Source: an uncultured Synechococcus sp. (lineage in GTDB: Bacteria > Cyanobacteriota > Cyanobacteriia > Phormidesmidales > Phormidesmidaceae). Taken from it: a stretch of DNA of 64,000 nucleotides. The DNA is taken from NCBI GenBank assembly GCA_937911865.1, contig CALDSK010000067.1:33451-97450 (forward strand), read 5' to 3'. Shown one piece after another: positions 20,801-28,868 of the stretch (position 1 is the stretch's first letter; every line of letters begins with the position of its first letter). A program made the position numbers and the translations under genes. Below the pieces are notes generated by a model. That model saw only the letters and a list, made by a program, of their open reading frames with translations. It was not told where the DNA came from and searched no databases.

Positions 20801-21451
20801 TATCGCCCGACCCACATTAAAAGGCGTTCGCCGCTGGTCACTAATCAAATCTGAAGGGCTCACCACCCCAAACAAAGACCAGGTTAACCGCGCATAGGCA
20901 GAATTTTCAGCCCGCTGGTTATAGCAAAAGCGCACCAGCGCAAAAAAGTCGTCTACAGAAAAGTCCAGCGCCAGCGCACTGTCAATCTCATCGACGAAGA
21001 TCAAAATATCGTCGTCGGGCATATATCGCAGCAAAATCTCTTCAATAAACAGCCGCAGACGCTGTACCAAAGGTAAGCTTTCTTGAGCCTGCCACCACTG
21101 CTTAAAATCCAGCTTGCCACGCAGATCAAACTTCGTGAGCAGGTCCACCACCATGCCCTTGTACCACTGCATTGGCGTAATGCGCTCACTGCCAATACCG
21201 GTCATATCTAAAGACGCACAGCGTTTACCCGCGACCGTCAGCTGCTGCTGCATCCGTACCCGCAGACTCGACTTTCCCATCTGCCGAGCATTGAAAACAT
21301 AGCAATACTCTCCAGCCAGCAGCGCCTGGTACAGCGTGTCATCTGCCCGGCGCCGGATATAGCTATCCGCATCTAACCGCAGGCTGCCTCCAACTTGATA
21401 GTCAACGGCGACTGCACTTGCATCTGTAAGCAAAAAATCCACCACAGGCAT
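17837..21451 (-). CDS. AAA-like ATPase with transmembrane segment and WD40 propeller repeats
   Basis: 1204 residues. The N-terminal 450 residues are an AAA-like domain: atypical Walker A NARQMGKSSL (54-63), Walker B ILIFVDEID (149-157) and WTNGQPFLTQKLCWL downstream. The region before the helix (about 425-490) contains KPLSAWVNSGCKDDSRLLRG and RSVGELDHDFLMASERYDRK, a linker typical of these proteins. A single hydrophobic helix (LIFIGALSGALAIATTLGIV) sits near residue 510. From about 605 to 1180 come roughly 14 WD40 repeats, each with a HLWS, KLWR, RLWN or similar ending, enough for two propellers. The layout is that of cyanobacterial STAND-like signalling ATPases, with a cytosolic ATPase and a sensor propeller on the other side of a membrane helix or held near it. 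The ligand and output are unknown. Confidence 0.88.
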   Translation of the reverse strand: MPVVDFLLTDASAVAVDYQVGGSLRLDADSYIRRRADDTLYQALLAGEYCYVFNARQMGKSSLRVRMQQQLTVAGKRCASLDMTGIGSERITPMQWYKGMVVDLLTKFDLRGKLDFKQWWQAQESLPLVQRLRLFIEEILLRYMPDDDILIFVDEIDSALALDFSVDDFFALVRFCYNQRAENSAYARLTWSLFGVVSPSDLISDQRRTPFNVGRAIELKGLAFEDARPLATGLAGFGYDETALLQEILAWTNGQPFLTQKLCWLTKTSLEDLDISGVREEGPVSNTPTALIEQVVYERVIDHWESQDDPEHLRTIRDRLLRNNLKAPRLLGIYETVLTSAIPLCEIPVASNQQDVEAQTQEERAIAYDDSPEHFELLLSGLIGLYQGRLSVKNKIYETVFDLSWVREQLGELRPYAKPLSAWVNSGCKDDSRLLRGRALKDAQAWSQERSVGELDHDFLMASERYDRKITQDVLKSARLKEVEKRLAVVRQSRQKQLIFIGALSGALAIATTLGIVARMQYWRSLRSQLNAMATSAEALYSSDQRLDALLQAIKAEQSFQDLGDQFAPELQDRLDGILRTAAVNVIERNRLTLEEPSAFWAVDVDSTNRYYATGNARGEVHLWSADGQLLHTLLGHEKRIRAVRFFPDGQHLISASADRNIKLWTADGQLVRTLRGHTDVVTDVAVSPTDDTLVSGSSDHTVKLWRKDGTLLKTFLGHVAPVTAVAISPDGDTIASAGEDLSIRLWSRDGELLKTFRGHTGAVVDIDFSAGGSMLASASRDSTIRYWNVETGEQLQTLQNHESDVLAINFSPDGKQLVSSSRDKTLRLWNLKGELIDTLRGHQSRVWAVRFSPDSERIISASSDKTARVWDLTNPLQTRFLGPSAGIIGIDANSDASLIAAASDDKELYVWSRKTGRLLRRFRHQDAVLTTAFSPDDLLLATGSWDGSARLWSLDGEPQAVLSGHTKAVWEIAFSPDGQTIATAGADNKVRLWDRQGQLKDVFSGHSGEVRSVAFSPDGQFLLSASLDETVKLWDVEGRILRIFKGDQQGSEGGFIDASFSPDGTLVAAAGFDNIARIWTVDDGELKTTIEGHEAEVRSARFSEEGSQVVTAGGDGQVKIWTPDGELVATLAGEGEAVWEAMFVEGDRTVIAAGESNQAVLWNLDSVLSEQGLVKTSCQWTANYLETSMAVESDRDLCQAVLE

Positions 21452-21530
21452 ACACCTGGCTTTTTCCTAACTTACCGTATGCAAAGCGTAAAGACTCGTG
21501 CATCCTCACATTGACACAAAAGGGAAAACG

Positions 21531-22910
21531 CTACGAAAGCAACAGAGTTTTGTAGTACTTGTAATACAGCTCACTGCTGACAATAGTGTAATTGCCTGCC
21601 AGACGGGCTAGACCCATACGCTCTAGCTGGTAGGCCATCAGCGTATCAATTTGAGCACCCCGCTCTGGATCTTTAAGCACTTCAGTAAACGCTTCACCCA
21701 GCTCAGGCTGCCGCTGCATCACTTCCCAGTGACGACGCAAATGATTGCTGTAGATACCCGACTGAGTATGGGCATCTTCTAAAATCGCGCCTAAAGTGCC
21801 GTCTCGCTCCGACAGCCAATACAGCGCCAGCTGAATTAAATAGGGATGCCCCCCCACTAACTCGTATAGATCTTGAAGCAGCTCTGCATCCACGCCTTTC
21901 TCGAAAGGAAGATCGTAGCGCTCTACAAGGGTTTTGACCTGCTCAAAGGTAAGTACGGGCAATTGAACAGACAGACCAATATTGAAAGGAGACTGAGAGA
22001 TCTTAAGCGGCACATAGACCTCGGTGCTATAAGCAAGGGCCATCCGCAGCTTTTGCCACACTTTCAGTTCCATCGCCTCTTCATGCCAGGCTCTGAGCAT
22101 CGGCAGAAATTCTTGCACCAGCTCCGGATGCTCAAACAGCTGATCGACTTCATCTAGCGCTAGCACAATCGGCACAGACACGCTGTTTAGTAAGTACTCT
22201 CTAAAATAAATTTTGCAGCTGATTTTATGCCCAATTTCGTCATCCCAGTAATCGTCTAGCTTGTTTTCTACGCCTAGCTGCTGGGCTACGTTGCGACAAA
22301 ACCATCGAAGAAAGCGACCTAGATCGCCCATAATGGCAGTATCGGCTTCTTGAATGTTGATCAAAACAGTGCGCGCACCCTGAGCCCTAGCGTAGGCCAA
22401 CGCTCGCAGAAGTAGCGAAGTTTTACCGGTATTGCTAGGAGATTTGATACGAAGCAATCCGCCTGGACGTGCTATTTCGCCAAAAGCCTGATCTTCGGCC
22501 GGAGGCCGAGATAAATAGAAGTCAGACTCAACGGCCAGCCCTACGCTGGGAAACGCAATCTGCGTTTTGGTTGCCTCTGTGCTCAACAAATCGCCCACCG
22601 GGGAATGAACATCGTTAGCAACGGCTGAATAATTAGGTATCGGCGCAGGCTTGAGCACCTCTTCCGACAGCTGATTCAGCACAAACCGAACATTCTTTTT
22701 AGTAACTTTCTGACCGATTGACTCTGATAAGGCACGCCACAGCTGAGCTCCCACATCGCGAATATACTCGGGGTGATATCCAACTGATTTTGCAATTTCT
22801 GGATAGAGCTGCCCCTCCCACGATTGCTTAAAAACGACCTCTTGAACGTAGCTCAAGGTCTCGGGAGCAATAGCTTGCTTGACTGCTTCTAGCGCTTCTG
22901 TTTCCGTCAT
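21531..22910 (-). CDS. AAA-like ATPase with N-terminal helical (vMAP-like) domain
   Basis: 459 residues. Residues 1-85 form a helical, HTH-like domain (ETLSYVQEVVFKQSWEGQLY, then EIAKSVGYHPEYIRDVGAQL), as seen at the N-terminus of many cyanobacterial AAA/WD40 and vWA-associated signalling proteins. The ATPase domain has Walker A SPSNTGKTS (157-165) and Walker B LALDEVD (250-256), followed by LVGGHPYLIQLALYWL, equivalent to the Gly-x-Pro segment of the neighbouring AAA-WD40 protein. The C-terminus is a winged-helix-like tail (LMAYQLERMGLARLAGNY). It lacks WD40 repeats. Only 79 bp separate it from the AAA-WD40 gene downstream, so co-transcription is plausible. Confidence 0.85.
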   Translation of the reverse strand: MTETEALEAVKQAIAPETLSYVQEVVFKQSWEGQLYPEIAKSVGYHPEYIRDVGAQLWRALSESIGQKVTKKNVRFVLNQLSEEVLKPAPIPNYSAVANDVHSPVGDLLSTEATKTQIAFPSVGLAVESDFYLSRPPAEDQAFGEIARPGGLLRIKSPSNTGKTSLLLRALAYARAQGARTVLINIQEADTAIMGDLGRFLRWFCRNVAQQLGVENKLDDYWDDEIGHKISCKIYFREYLLNSVSVPIVLALDEVDQLFEHPELVQEFLPMLRAWHEEAMELKVWQKLRMALAYSTEVYVPLKISQSPFNIGLSVQLPVLTFEQVKTLVERYDLPFEKGVDAELLQDLYELVGGHPYLIQLALYWLSERDGTLGAILEDAHTQSGIYSNHLRRHWEVMQRQPELGEAFTEVLKDPERGAQIDTLMAYQLERMGLARLAGNYTIVSSELYYKYYKTLLLS

Positions 22911-23087
22911 AGGTGGGCCATCGTAGGTGAGCAGAGCCCAGCTAGGAAAATTGGGCTTACGGCTAAGGTGAATTAATCGCCCTTATGTTACCGACATTTA
23001 CCCCAAAAGTCGCCCGTGCGCTTGAAGAATAGTTGCTGTGTCTCTTACAGGTAAGATGACGCTGCAGTTGAGAGTAGAAACATGCGG

Positions 23088-23666
23088 TCACACCTTGATT
23101 TTGACCCAAACGGCGAAGCGGCTATCTGAGCGAGTGATCAGGTAGGGTACCTGCTGCTCGCTGAGCGTCTGCGCTTTACAGTAAGCCTGCAATTGATGAC
23201 AAGGCTTAAATTCTTCTACTTTTCGATATACCTGACCCTGATGGCATGCGCCGTGTAGCTGTCGCCCTTCCACAACTAGAGACACAGCCTCTATCGAAGT
23301 TTCGTCAACGATATCAGGAGCCATCGAAATAAAAGAATCATCTAGCCGCACGCCAGCAAGTCGCATAACTGTGCGCTTTAGCTCGCAGGCAAGCTTATCT
23401 GTAAGCGCTTTTGACTGCACGGGTAGCTGAGTTTCGACGACCTCGTCTTGAGCGGAGCTGGCTTGCAGGTATGCAGCCAGCTCCTGAGTGGAGACAGCAT
23501 CCAGATGCTGCAAGCTAAAGTGATTGAGCAATTGATCTAACCAGTGAGAGACTAATCGCTCGAAGGAAGCTGGGCCAGCAGAGGCTACCGCTGAACCGGT
23601 CAACAGATCATGGCGCTGTGCTATGAAGCTGCTAACCGGTTCGCTTTCTACAAACGCTCTTGTCAT
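23088..23666 (-). CDS. Unknown protein
   Basis: 192 residues, not recognised. It has no signal peptide or membrane segment. The first half is helical and Gln/Ser/Leu-rich, including SFERLVSHWLDQLLNHFSLQ. The second half alternates strand-forming segments and ends in a hydrophobic-basic tail (RFAVWVKIKV). Three Cys occur in the last third. It lies 177 bp upstream of the AAA-like gene on the same strand and could belong to that group, but no link is shown by sequence. Codon use is like its neighbours. Confidence 0.6.
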   Translation of the reverse strand: MTRAFVESEPVSSFIAQRHDLLTGSAVASAGPASFERLVSHWLDQLLNHFSLQHLDAVSTQELAAYLQASSAQDEVVETQLPVQSKALTDKLACELKRTVMRLAGVRLDDSFISMAPDIVDETSIEAVSLVVEGRQLHGACHQGQVYRKVEEFKPCHQLQAYCKAQTLSEQQVPYLITRSDSRFAVWVKIKV

Positions 23667-23947
23667 TTCACTTAGCTATATGGCATTGGTTACATAGCAA
23701 CTGTTCGGCTGCTGGCTCAACCTTAACCGCGCCGTTAGCTTACTTGCAGTAAGAAAAGTGCTGGATTCTTGGCCTATGCGCGTCTTAAAAGTCATCTATA
23801 GCTTCTATTGAGTTGCTTAGCGTCCAAGACACTTTTGTCGGCTAAAACCGTTACATAGCAACGGGCAACCTAACTGTTCAAAAACACTTGGCTAATAACA
23901 ACAGTGAAAGCGATCCATGAATCGTAGAATGCGGTCAATTACAGGCA

Positions 23948-25744
23948 CTATCGAACGTTGAGATATTGCAAGATACCGTTGCTAATGCCGTCTGCAATAG
24001 TGTTAACCGCTTCAGGGTTGCGGAAGCGGGCAGCGTCTTCACGACCGGTCACAAAGCCAGTTTCGACTAGCACAGCAGGCATAGACGTATTTACCAGTAC
24101 GTAGAACCGGGCACGTCTGACGCCGCGATCGCGCAAGTCCGTCCGTTGCAGCACGTTGTTGTGAATCGTCTGCGCCAGTCTAAAGCCCGAAGAATAGTAA
24201 TAGGTTTCCAAACCATTCACATCTGGGCGACTCATGCTGATGGCATTAGAGTGAATGCTGACAAATATATCCGCATCGGCCCGCTCAGCAATATTGACCC
24301 TGGGCTGAAGATCGAGTTCGCGATCATCAGAGCGGGTGAGTACGGCGTTGATGCCACGAGCGTTCAGCGTGGCTTGAACGCGACGCGCTACCGTAGTGTT
24401 GATGTCTTTTTCACGCAGACCGCCGATACCAACAGCGCCCGGGTCTCTTCCACCGTGGCCAGGGTCAATCACAACCGTCAGCTGGCCTTGACGGGCCCGA
24501 GGAATAGAAGGGCTAGGAGATGAAGCAGGCGGCGCCGCGGCAACCGGACCCGACCCTTCAACAATCTGCGCAGGTAGGCGAGCCGAGGATAGACGCTGCT
24601 GTAGCTGCTCTGCTCGGTTGCGATCGCGAAAACGCCCGGCTTGAATGACGCGTCTACCATTGACCGTAGTCCGAAAAGCGCCCGATTCGATTGCATTGAC
24701 GCGATCGCGCGTATTAGACCCACTCTCCGGCACAATCACCTGGTAGAACGTCTCATTTCCAGAGGCTGCTGGCGGTGGTGGCGTAGCACGCTGGCCTTCA
24801 ATCACTTGAGTATTCAGCCCCTCGCTCGACAGCTGAGAAACCAGCTGATCGGCCCGGTTGCGCTCCTGAAATAACCCCGCCTGAATCACCCGGTCACCGT
24901 TGACCGTGGTCACAAAAGCATCAGACGCAATCCGGCGGACCCTAGCTCTGACAATGGTTGAAGAGCTAGGAACAATGACCTGGTAGTAGGTATTTTGGCC
25001 GCCAGGGCTCTGCGCGGGACTGCTGGGTGCAGGAAGACTCGGCGCAGCGCCCGGTGAAGGCAACGAACCACCGTTGAGTACAGGTGCTCCAGAAGGATCG
25101 GGTGCGGCAGCGGGTGGCGCGGCGGCGACCGGAGCTCTACGCGGACCACCCGCTTGAGCAACGACTGTTTCTAAACTCTCACTGTTGGATAGATAAATGT
25201 GGCCTTGCGCACTGCCATTGAGGGTGCGGCGAGACATCTGCCAGCCCGGGTCCAGCGTTAGCTTGACGAAGTCGTTCGCCACGCCGTTACTCCGACCAAT
25301 TTCTAACACAGGCAAATCACCGCCTCGTCCAGGCAGAGCACCCGGCAATGCAACCAGCACGAGCTCCTCACCGCGACGGGTCACCTGCAAACGATAGCGG
25401 CGGCTGAGGTCTTCTCCACCGATGCTGACAGAGTAGCCGTTGCTATCAGAGCTACGGCCACAAATTCCTGAGAAATCGAAATTTAGCAGTAAAGGTTCAA
25501 TAACAGTAGGACTACCGCCCTCTTCCGAGAAACAGGCGCGCCGATCGTTTAGCTGCTCTAGAATCAGGAGCCGATAGAAACGGCCATTGGAGACTGGCTC
25601 AGCAATAGCAACCACTCGGTCACCAGCAATCGGCTGCTGACCGTAGGTTTGGGCCAGAGCACTAGTAGATGCGATCGCACTGCCAGCCATTGCGGCAGCA
25701 GTCAGTGCAGTCAAGGTGGTGAGTCGACGAATGATGGATTTCAT
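23948..25744 (-). CDS. N-acetylmuramoyl-L-alanine amidase, periplasmic, with two SPOR-like repeats
   Basis: 598 residues from ATG 25742-25744, chosen because a clear signal peptide (MKSIIRRLTTLTALTAAAMA, cleavage after ...STSALA) begins there; the frame is open further upstream. After an N-terminal beta-rich domain and a Pro/Ala/Ser linker come two internal repeats of about 65 residues (YYQVIVPSSS... and FYQVIVPESG..., each ending with QVIEG or QIVEG), similar to SPOR-type peptidoglycan-binding modules. The C-terminus is an Amidase_3 domain with zinc and catalytic residues in VVIDPGHGGRDPG, REKD, DIFVSIHSNA and AVLVETGF. It cleaves the bond between MurNAc and the stem peptide during cell separation. 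Confidence 0.95.
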   Translation of the reverse strand: MKSIIRRLTTLTALTAAAMAGSAIASTSALAQTYGQQPIAGDRVVAIAEPVSNGRFYRLLILEQLNDRRACFSEEGGSPTVIEPLLLNFDFSGICGRSSDSNGYSVSIGGEDLSRRYRLQVTRRGEELVLVALPGALPGRGGDLPVLEIGRSNGVANDFVKLTLDPGWQMSRRTLNGSAQGHIYLSNSESLETVVAQAGGPRRAPVAAAPPAAAPDPSGAPVLNGGSLPSPGAAPSLPAPSSPAQSPGGQNTYYQVIVPSSSTIVRARVRRIASDAFVTTVNGDRVIQAGLFQERNRADQLVSQLSSEGLNTQVIEGQRATPPPPAASGNETFYQVIVPESGSNTRDRVNAIESGAFRTTVNGRRVIQAGRFRDRNRAEQLQQRLSSARLPAQIVEGSGPVAAAPPASSPSPSIPRARQGQLTVVIDPGHGGRDPGAVGIGGLREKDINTTVARRVQATLNARGINAVLTRSDDRELDLQPRVNIAERADADIFVSIHSNAISMSRPDVNGLETYYYSSGFRLAQTIHNNVLQRTDLRDRGVRRARFYVLVNTSMPAVLVETGFVTGREDAARFRNPEAVNTIADGISNGILQYLNVR

Positions 25745-26440
25745 ATCTTCGGCAGTTGAGCGGTGGAGCGAACAGTGGAATAGCCATATTGCGAGTGTGT
25801 GAGGCTCAAGCGCTTCTTCGGAGAGAGCAGATAGTCGCCCTATCATAGGTACCCAAGAAGGCCGTCTGGCTTACGGTTTCAATAAATATTGTTCCTTTAA
25901 TAAGAGGAACTATAGCAGGTGCCTCGTAGCCACCTAGACGCAGATTTTTGTGCACTAACTTTAGTGCATCAGCCTTTAATGCATCAGCTTTGTGCACCAA
26001 CTCTCTGCACAGATCGATAAAGCCGACCTTAGGTGTCTACGAGCGAAGCAAGCACCTACCCGACGCAGATCGTTAAGTACATTTCGTTGAGCACTTTGTA
26101 GGGCAACACCTGCATAGTATTTATGCATTGATTCCATTGAGCGGGTTTTACTACTCATCAGGTTGTATTCATGTGACTACTTTTGATTTGTCACATCTAT
26201 CTGGGTACTAATCTTCTATAAACGCGAAAACCGCAAATACAAACGCAAATTGCGAACTTGAGAAGCCAGCGAGTTCGCTATCGCACGGGTGATTGTCCAA
26301 GCGATTTCATTGGCAGTTTTCATTGGCAATTTTCAGAGAAGTTACAGAAGACTCTCAGCTCTCCTTCATACAATTCCCGCAATCTTCCCTAATCTACTTA
26401 CACAACCTTTAAAGTTAATCTTCGGATTATTCAACCAATC
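25745..26440. other. Long intergenic region between amidase and YHS lipoprotein genes
   Basis: 696 bp between divergent genes. I see no supportable gene. It contains a tight inverted repeat TGCACTAA-CT-TTAGTGCA (25951-25968), a near-palindromic GTTCC...GGAAC element near 25893-25912, and GACGCAGAT twice (near 25938 and 26060). Repeated GCATCAG and GTGCAC words cluster between 25945 and 26010. The last 40 bp before the YHS start are AT-rich and probably hold its promoter. Confidence 0.5.
25951..25968. repeat. 18-bp inverted repeat, operator-like
   Basis: TGCACTAA and TTAGTGCA are separated by two bases (CT). It lies about 207 bp upstream of the amidase start and 470 bp upstream of the YHS gene. 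No regulator is assigned. Confidence 0.5.
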
Positions 26441-27037
26441 ATGAAATCAGAGCATGCTAAGTCAAAATCTTTCTGGCAGCGTCCACACCTGCTTACACTC
26501 GTAGCCACGAGCATCATCACTCTGAGTATCAGCGCCTGCTCGCCCGCTACACCGACCGCTGAGACGTCTACAGACACAACAACCACAGCTCAAACGACGC
26601 CCCAAGAAGCGTCCCAAGAGACGCCTCAAACAGCAGTCAGCGAGCAGCCTGCAATGGCTGAGCAAATTGTCTATGTGGAAGACGGTGTTGCTATCCAAGG
26701 CGCAGATCCAGTGGCCTACTTTACCGAAGCAGGCTTTGTTGAAGGCAGCGATGAATTTACCCACGAATGGCAGGGCGTTACCTGGCAATTCGCCAGCGCT
26801 GAGAACCGTGACCTGTTTGCTGCCGAGCCGGAAAAATATGCTCCTCAGTACGGTGGATACTGTGCCTGGGCGGTTGGTCAAAACGCTCTGGCAGCCATTG
26901 ACCCCAATGCCTGGAGCATTGTGGAAGGCAAACTTTATCTCAACGCCAATAAGCGGATTCAAGACCGCTGGAATAAAGACATTCCAGGCAATATCGCGCT
27001 AGCAGAAGCCAACTGGCCTGAACTGTCACAGCAGTAG
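26441..27037 (+). CDS. YHS-domain lipoprotein
   Basis: 198 residues. A signal peptide ends in the lipobox LSISAC with Cys33 as the lipidated residue. A Thr/Gln/Glu-rich spacer (35-75) leads to a YHS domain: VAIQGADPVAYFTEAGFVEG, WQGVTWQFASAENRDLFAAE and PEKYAPQYGGYCAWAVGQN, closing with a C-terminal WSIVEGKLYLN block. YHS domains are thought to bind metal or copper-related partners; the precise role here is unknown. It is 120 bp upstream of the MsrA lipoprotein gene on the same strand. Confidence 0.9.
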   Translation: MKSEHAKSKSFWQRPHLLTLVATSIITLSISACSPATPTAETSTDTTTTAQTTPQEASQETPQTAVSEQPAMAEQIVYVEDGVAIQGADPVAYFTEAGFVEGSDEFTHEWQGVTWQFASAENRDLFAAEPEKYAPQYGGYCAWAVGQNALAAIDPNAWSIVEGKLYLNANKRIQDRWNKDIPGNIALAEANWPELSQQ

Positions 27038-27157
27038 CATCAAGCAACAATGGTAGAGCCTTGATCTACAACAATCCGCAAGTCTAATGACTCTTGAGGC
27101 CTTGAGAATCGTTAGACTTAAAGGCATTAACATCAACAAAAGTCAGTTTCTTTAACT

Positions 27158-27877
27158 ATGGCGGGATTTTTTCATAAAAAACGTAGACAGCTTTCATCCA
27201 GGCTTTTAGCAGGACTGAGTGTGTTTGTTTTGAGCTGGACTACGTTAGGGTGCACATCACAGAACCCGACGCTGGGAGATACCGCTAGCGAGATCAAGGC
27301 CGTCTCGACTAAAGCAGTATCAACAAGCGGTGAAGCGGTTGAGGGACCGGCGATCGCGATTTTTGCAGGCGGCTGCTTCTGGTGTATGGAGCATCCTTTC
27401 GATGAGTTGCCTGGTGTCAGCGAAACCACCTCTGGATACATCGGAGGCACCGTAGAAGACCCGACCTACTATCAAGTATCGGGTGGCGACACGGGCCATG
27501 TGGAGGCCATGCAGGTAAAGTACGATCCGCAACAGGTAAGCTACGACACCTTGTTAGAAACGTTTTGGCACAACATTGATCCAATAGACGATCAGGGCCA
27601 GTTTTGCGACGAGGGCGAGCAGTATCGATCGGCTATTTTTTATCAAACGGCTGAGCAGCAGGCACAAGCAGAAGAGAGTAAAGAGGCGATCGCACAAGAG
27701 CTAAGCCAAACCATTGCAACAGACATCCGGCCAGCCGAGACTTTTTATCCGGCAGAAGACTATCACCAGAACTACTATCAAACTCATCCTGTCCGCTACA
27801 AGGTATATCGATTCGGCTGCGGTCGCGATCAGAGACTCAGTGAGCTTTGGGGCGCAGATGCACCCGTTCATGAATAG
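27158..27877 (+). CDS. msrA: Peptide methionine-(S)-S-oxide reductase MsrA, lipoprotein form
   Basis: 239 residues. The catalytic motif GCFWC is at 72-76 with nucleophile Cys73, followed by EHPFDELPGVSETTSGYIGG and YHQNYYQTHP, all standard for MsrA. Residues 1-31 form a signal peptide ending in TTLGC with Cys32 as a lipid attachment site, so this MsrA should repair oxidised methionine in proteins outside the plasma membrane. Most cyanobacterial MsrA enzymes are cytosolic. The enzyme core (residues 64 to about 230) is of normal length. Confidence 0.95.
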   Translation: MAGFFHKKRRQLSSRLLAGLSVFVLSWTTLGCTSQNPTLGDTASEIKAVSTKAVSTSGEAVEGPAIAIFAGGCFWCMEHPFDELPGVSETTSGYIGGTVEDPTYYQVSGGDTGHVEAMQVKYDPQQVSYDTLLETFWHNIDPIDDQGQFCDEGEQYRSAIFYQTAEQQAQAEESKEAIAQELSQTIATDIRPAETFYPAEDYHQNYYQTHPVRYKVYRFGCGRDQRLSELWGADAPVHE

Positions 27878-28040
27878 GTTCCTAGATAATAGGTCCCCAG
27901 ATAATATGAGTAAAAGCTGAAAGATTAAAAACTGAAAGATTATAGATACCGAGGATACAAAACCGGTCAACCGGACAAAAACGCACCCTATAAGCAATTT
28001 CTCTAGCAGCACTCTCAGGGGATCACAACTTTAAAGAGTC

Positions 28041-28086
28041 AACGGTGTTTCCCGCAAAGCAGTGGCATAATGCGGGGACCACCGTT
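28041..28086. other. Two-tier hairpin upstream of the TVP38-type gene
   Basis: AACGGTG (28041-28047) pairs with CACCGTT (28080-28086), and inside it CCCGCA (28051-28056) pairs with TGCGGG (28071-28076). No T run follows on either strand. On the minus strand it reads GCCACTG then GCGGGAA, with CCACTGT upstream, which recalls the conserved words of cobalamin riboswitches; however, no gene lies downstream on that strand. It could also be a 5' leader element of the plus-strand gene at 28152. Confidence 0.35.
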
Positions 28087-28151
28087 AATGTGACAGTGGT
28101 ATCACGGAATTAAACCTGATTAAGGCCGAAGCGAAGGCCGGGTTGTAGCAA

Positions 28152-28853
28152 GTGAAAGCACGTATGGGCATGACGCTAACATGGATGCGCAGAAAAAGAA
28201 CTTGGGCGGGCCTAGCAGCTGTTAGCTGCCTGGCGGTTTTAATTGCTCAGCTCCCTCTATCAGTCTGGCTATCTCACGCGGATGAATGGCTGGCTGGGCA
28301 GGGTATTTGGACGATTCCAATCTTTACCTTAGCCTATGTGACAGCCGCCGTGTTTGGCCTACCTAATATTGTTCTTATCCTGGCTGCTGGCACACTGTTC
28401 GGCCTTACAGAAGGTGTTATCAATGCGTCTGTTGCCGATACCCTTAGCATTGCTATCTGCTTTCTCATTGGACAAAGCGTTGGCCGCCGGTGGATTACCG
28501 ATCTAGTACATGAAAACAGCCGATTCCACAGGCTAGATCGCGCTTTTGCTCAGAAGGGATGGAAAATCGTTTTTCTTACTCGGCTTTCGCCTATTCTGCC
28601 GTCAAACATCCTCAATTACGGTTTTAGTATCACCCGCATCAACTTCTGGGAATACCTTTTCTTTTCCTGGCTAGGGATGCTGCCGGTTATTTTCACGTAC
28701 GTCTATGTAGGGGCGTTCGGCTCTACCGTTCTTACGCCCAGTAAAGCGCCTGAAAACCTTTTGTTTCAGGCGCTTGGCTTATTAGCGACTATTGGCGTTA
28801 TGGTGTACGCCACACGCCTAACGGCCTCAGCACTAAAGCATAGCGAGCACTAA
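28152..28853 (+). CDS. TVP38/TMEM64 family membrane protein
   Basis: 233 residues with about five hydrophobic helices. The core segment LPNIVLILAAGTLFGLTEGV, FLIGQSVGRRW, VFLTRLSPILPSNILNYGFS and YLFFSWLGMLPVIFTYVYVG match the VTT domain (SNARE-associated family), related to DedA proteins. These proteins are implicated in lipid scrambling or transport. The start used is GTG 28152; ATG 28164 or 28170 are possible alternatives and would drop only a few residues. No clear ribosome binding site helps decide. Confidence 0.88.
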   Translation: MKARMGMTLTWMRRKRTWAGLAAVSCLAVLIAQLPLSVWLSHADEWLAGQGIWTIPIFTLAYVTAAVFGLPNIVLILAAGTLFGLTEGVINASVADTLSIAICFLIGQSVGRRWITDLVHENSRFHRLDRAFAQKGWKIVFLTRLSPILPSNILNYGFSITRINFWEYLFFSWLGMLPVIFTYVYVGAFGSTVLTPSKAPENLLFQALGLLATIGVMVYATRLTASALKHSEH

Positions 28854-28868
28854 TCCATTCGCGTAAGG

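Noticed and set aside
27701..28012. Minus-strand hydrophobic frame of 103 codons
   Set aside because: It overlaps the 3' end of msrA on the other strand and has no family resemblance; most likely a shadow frame.
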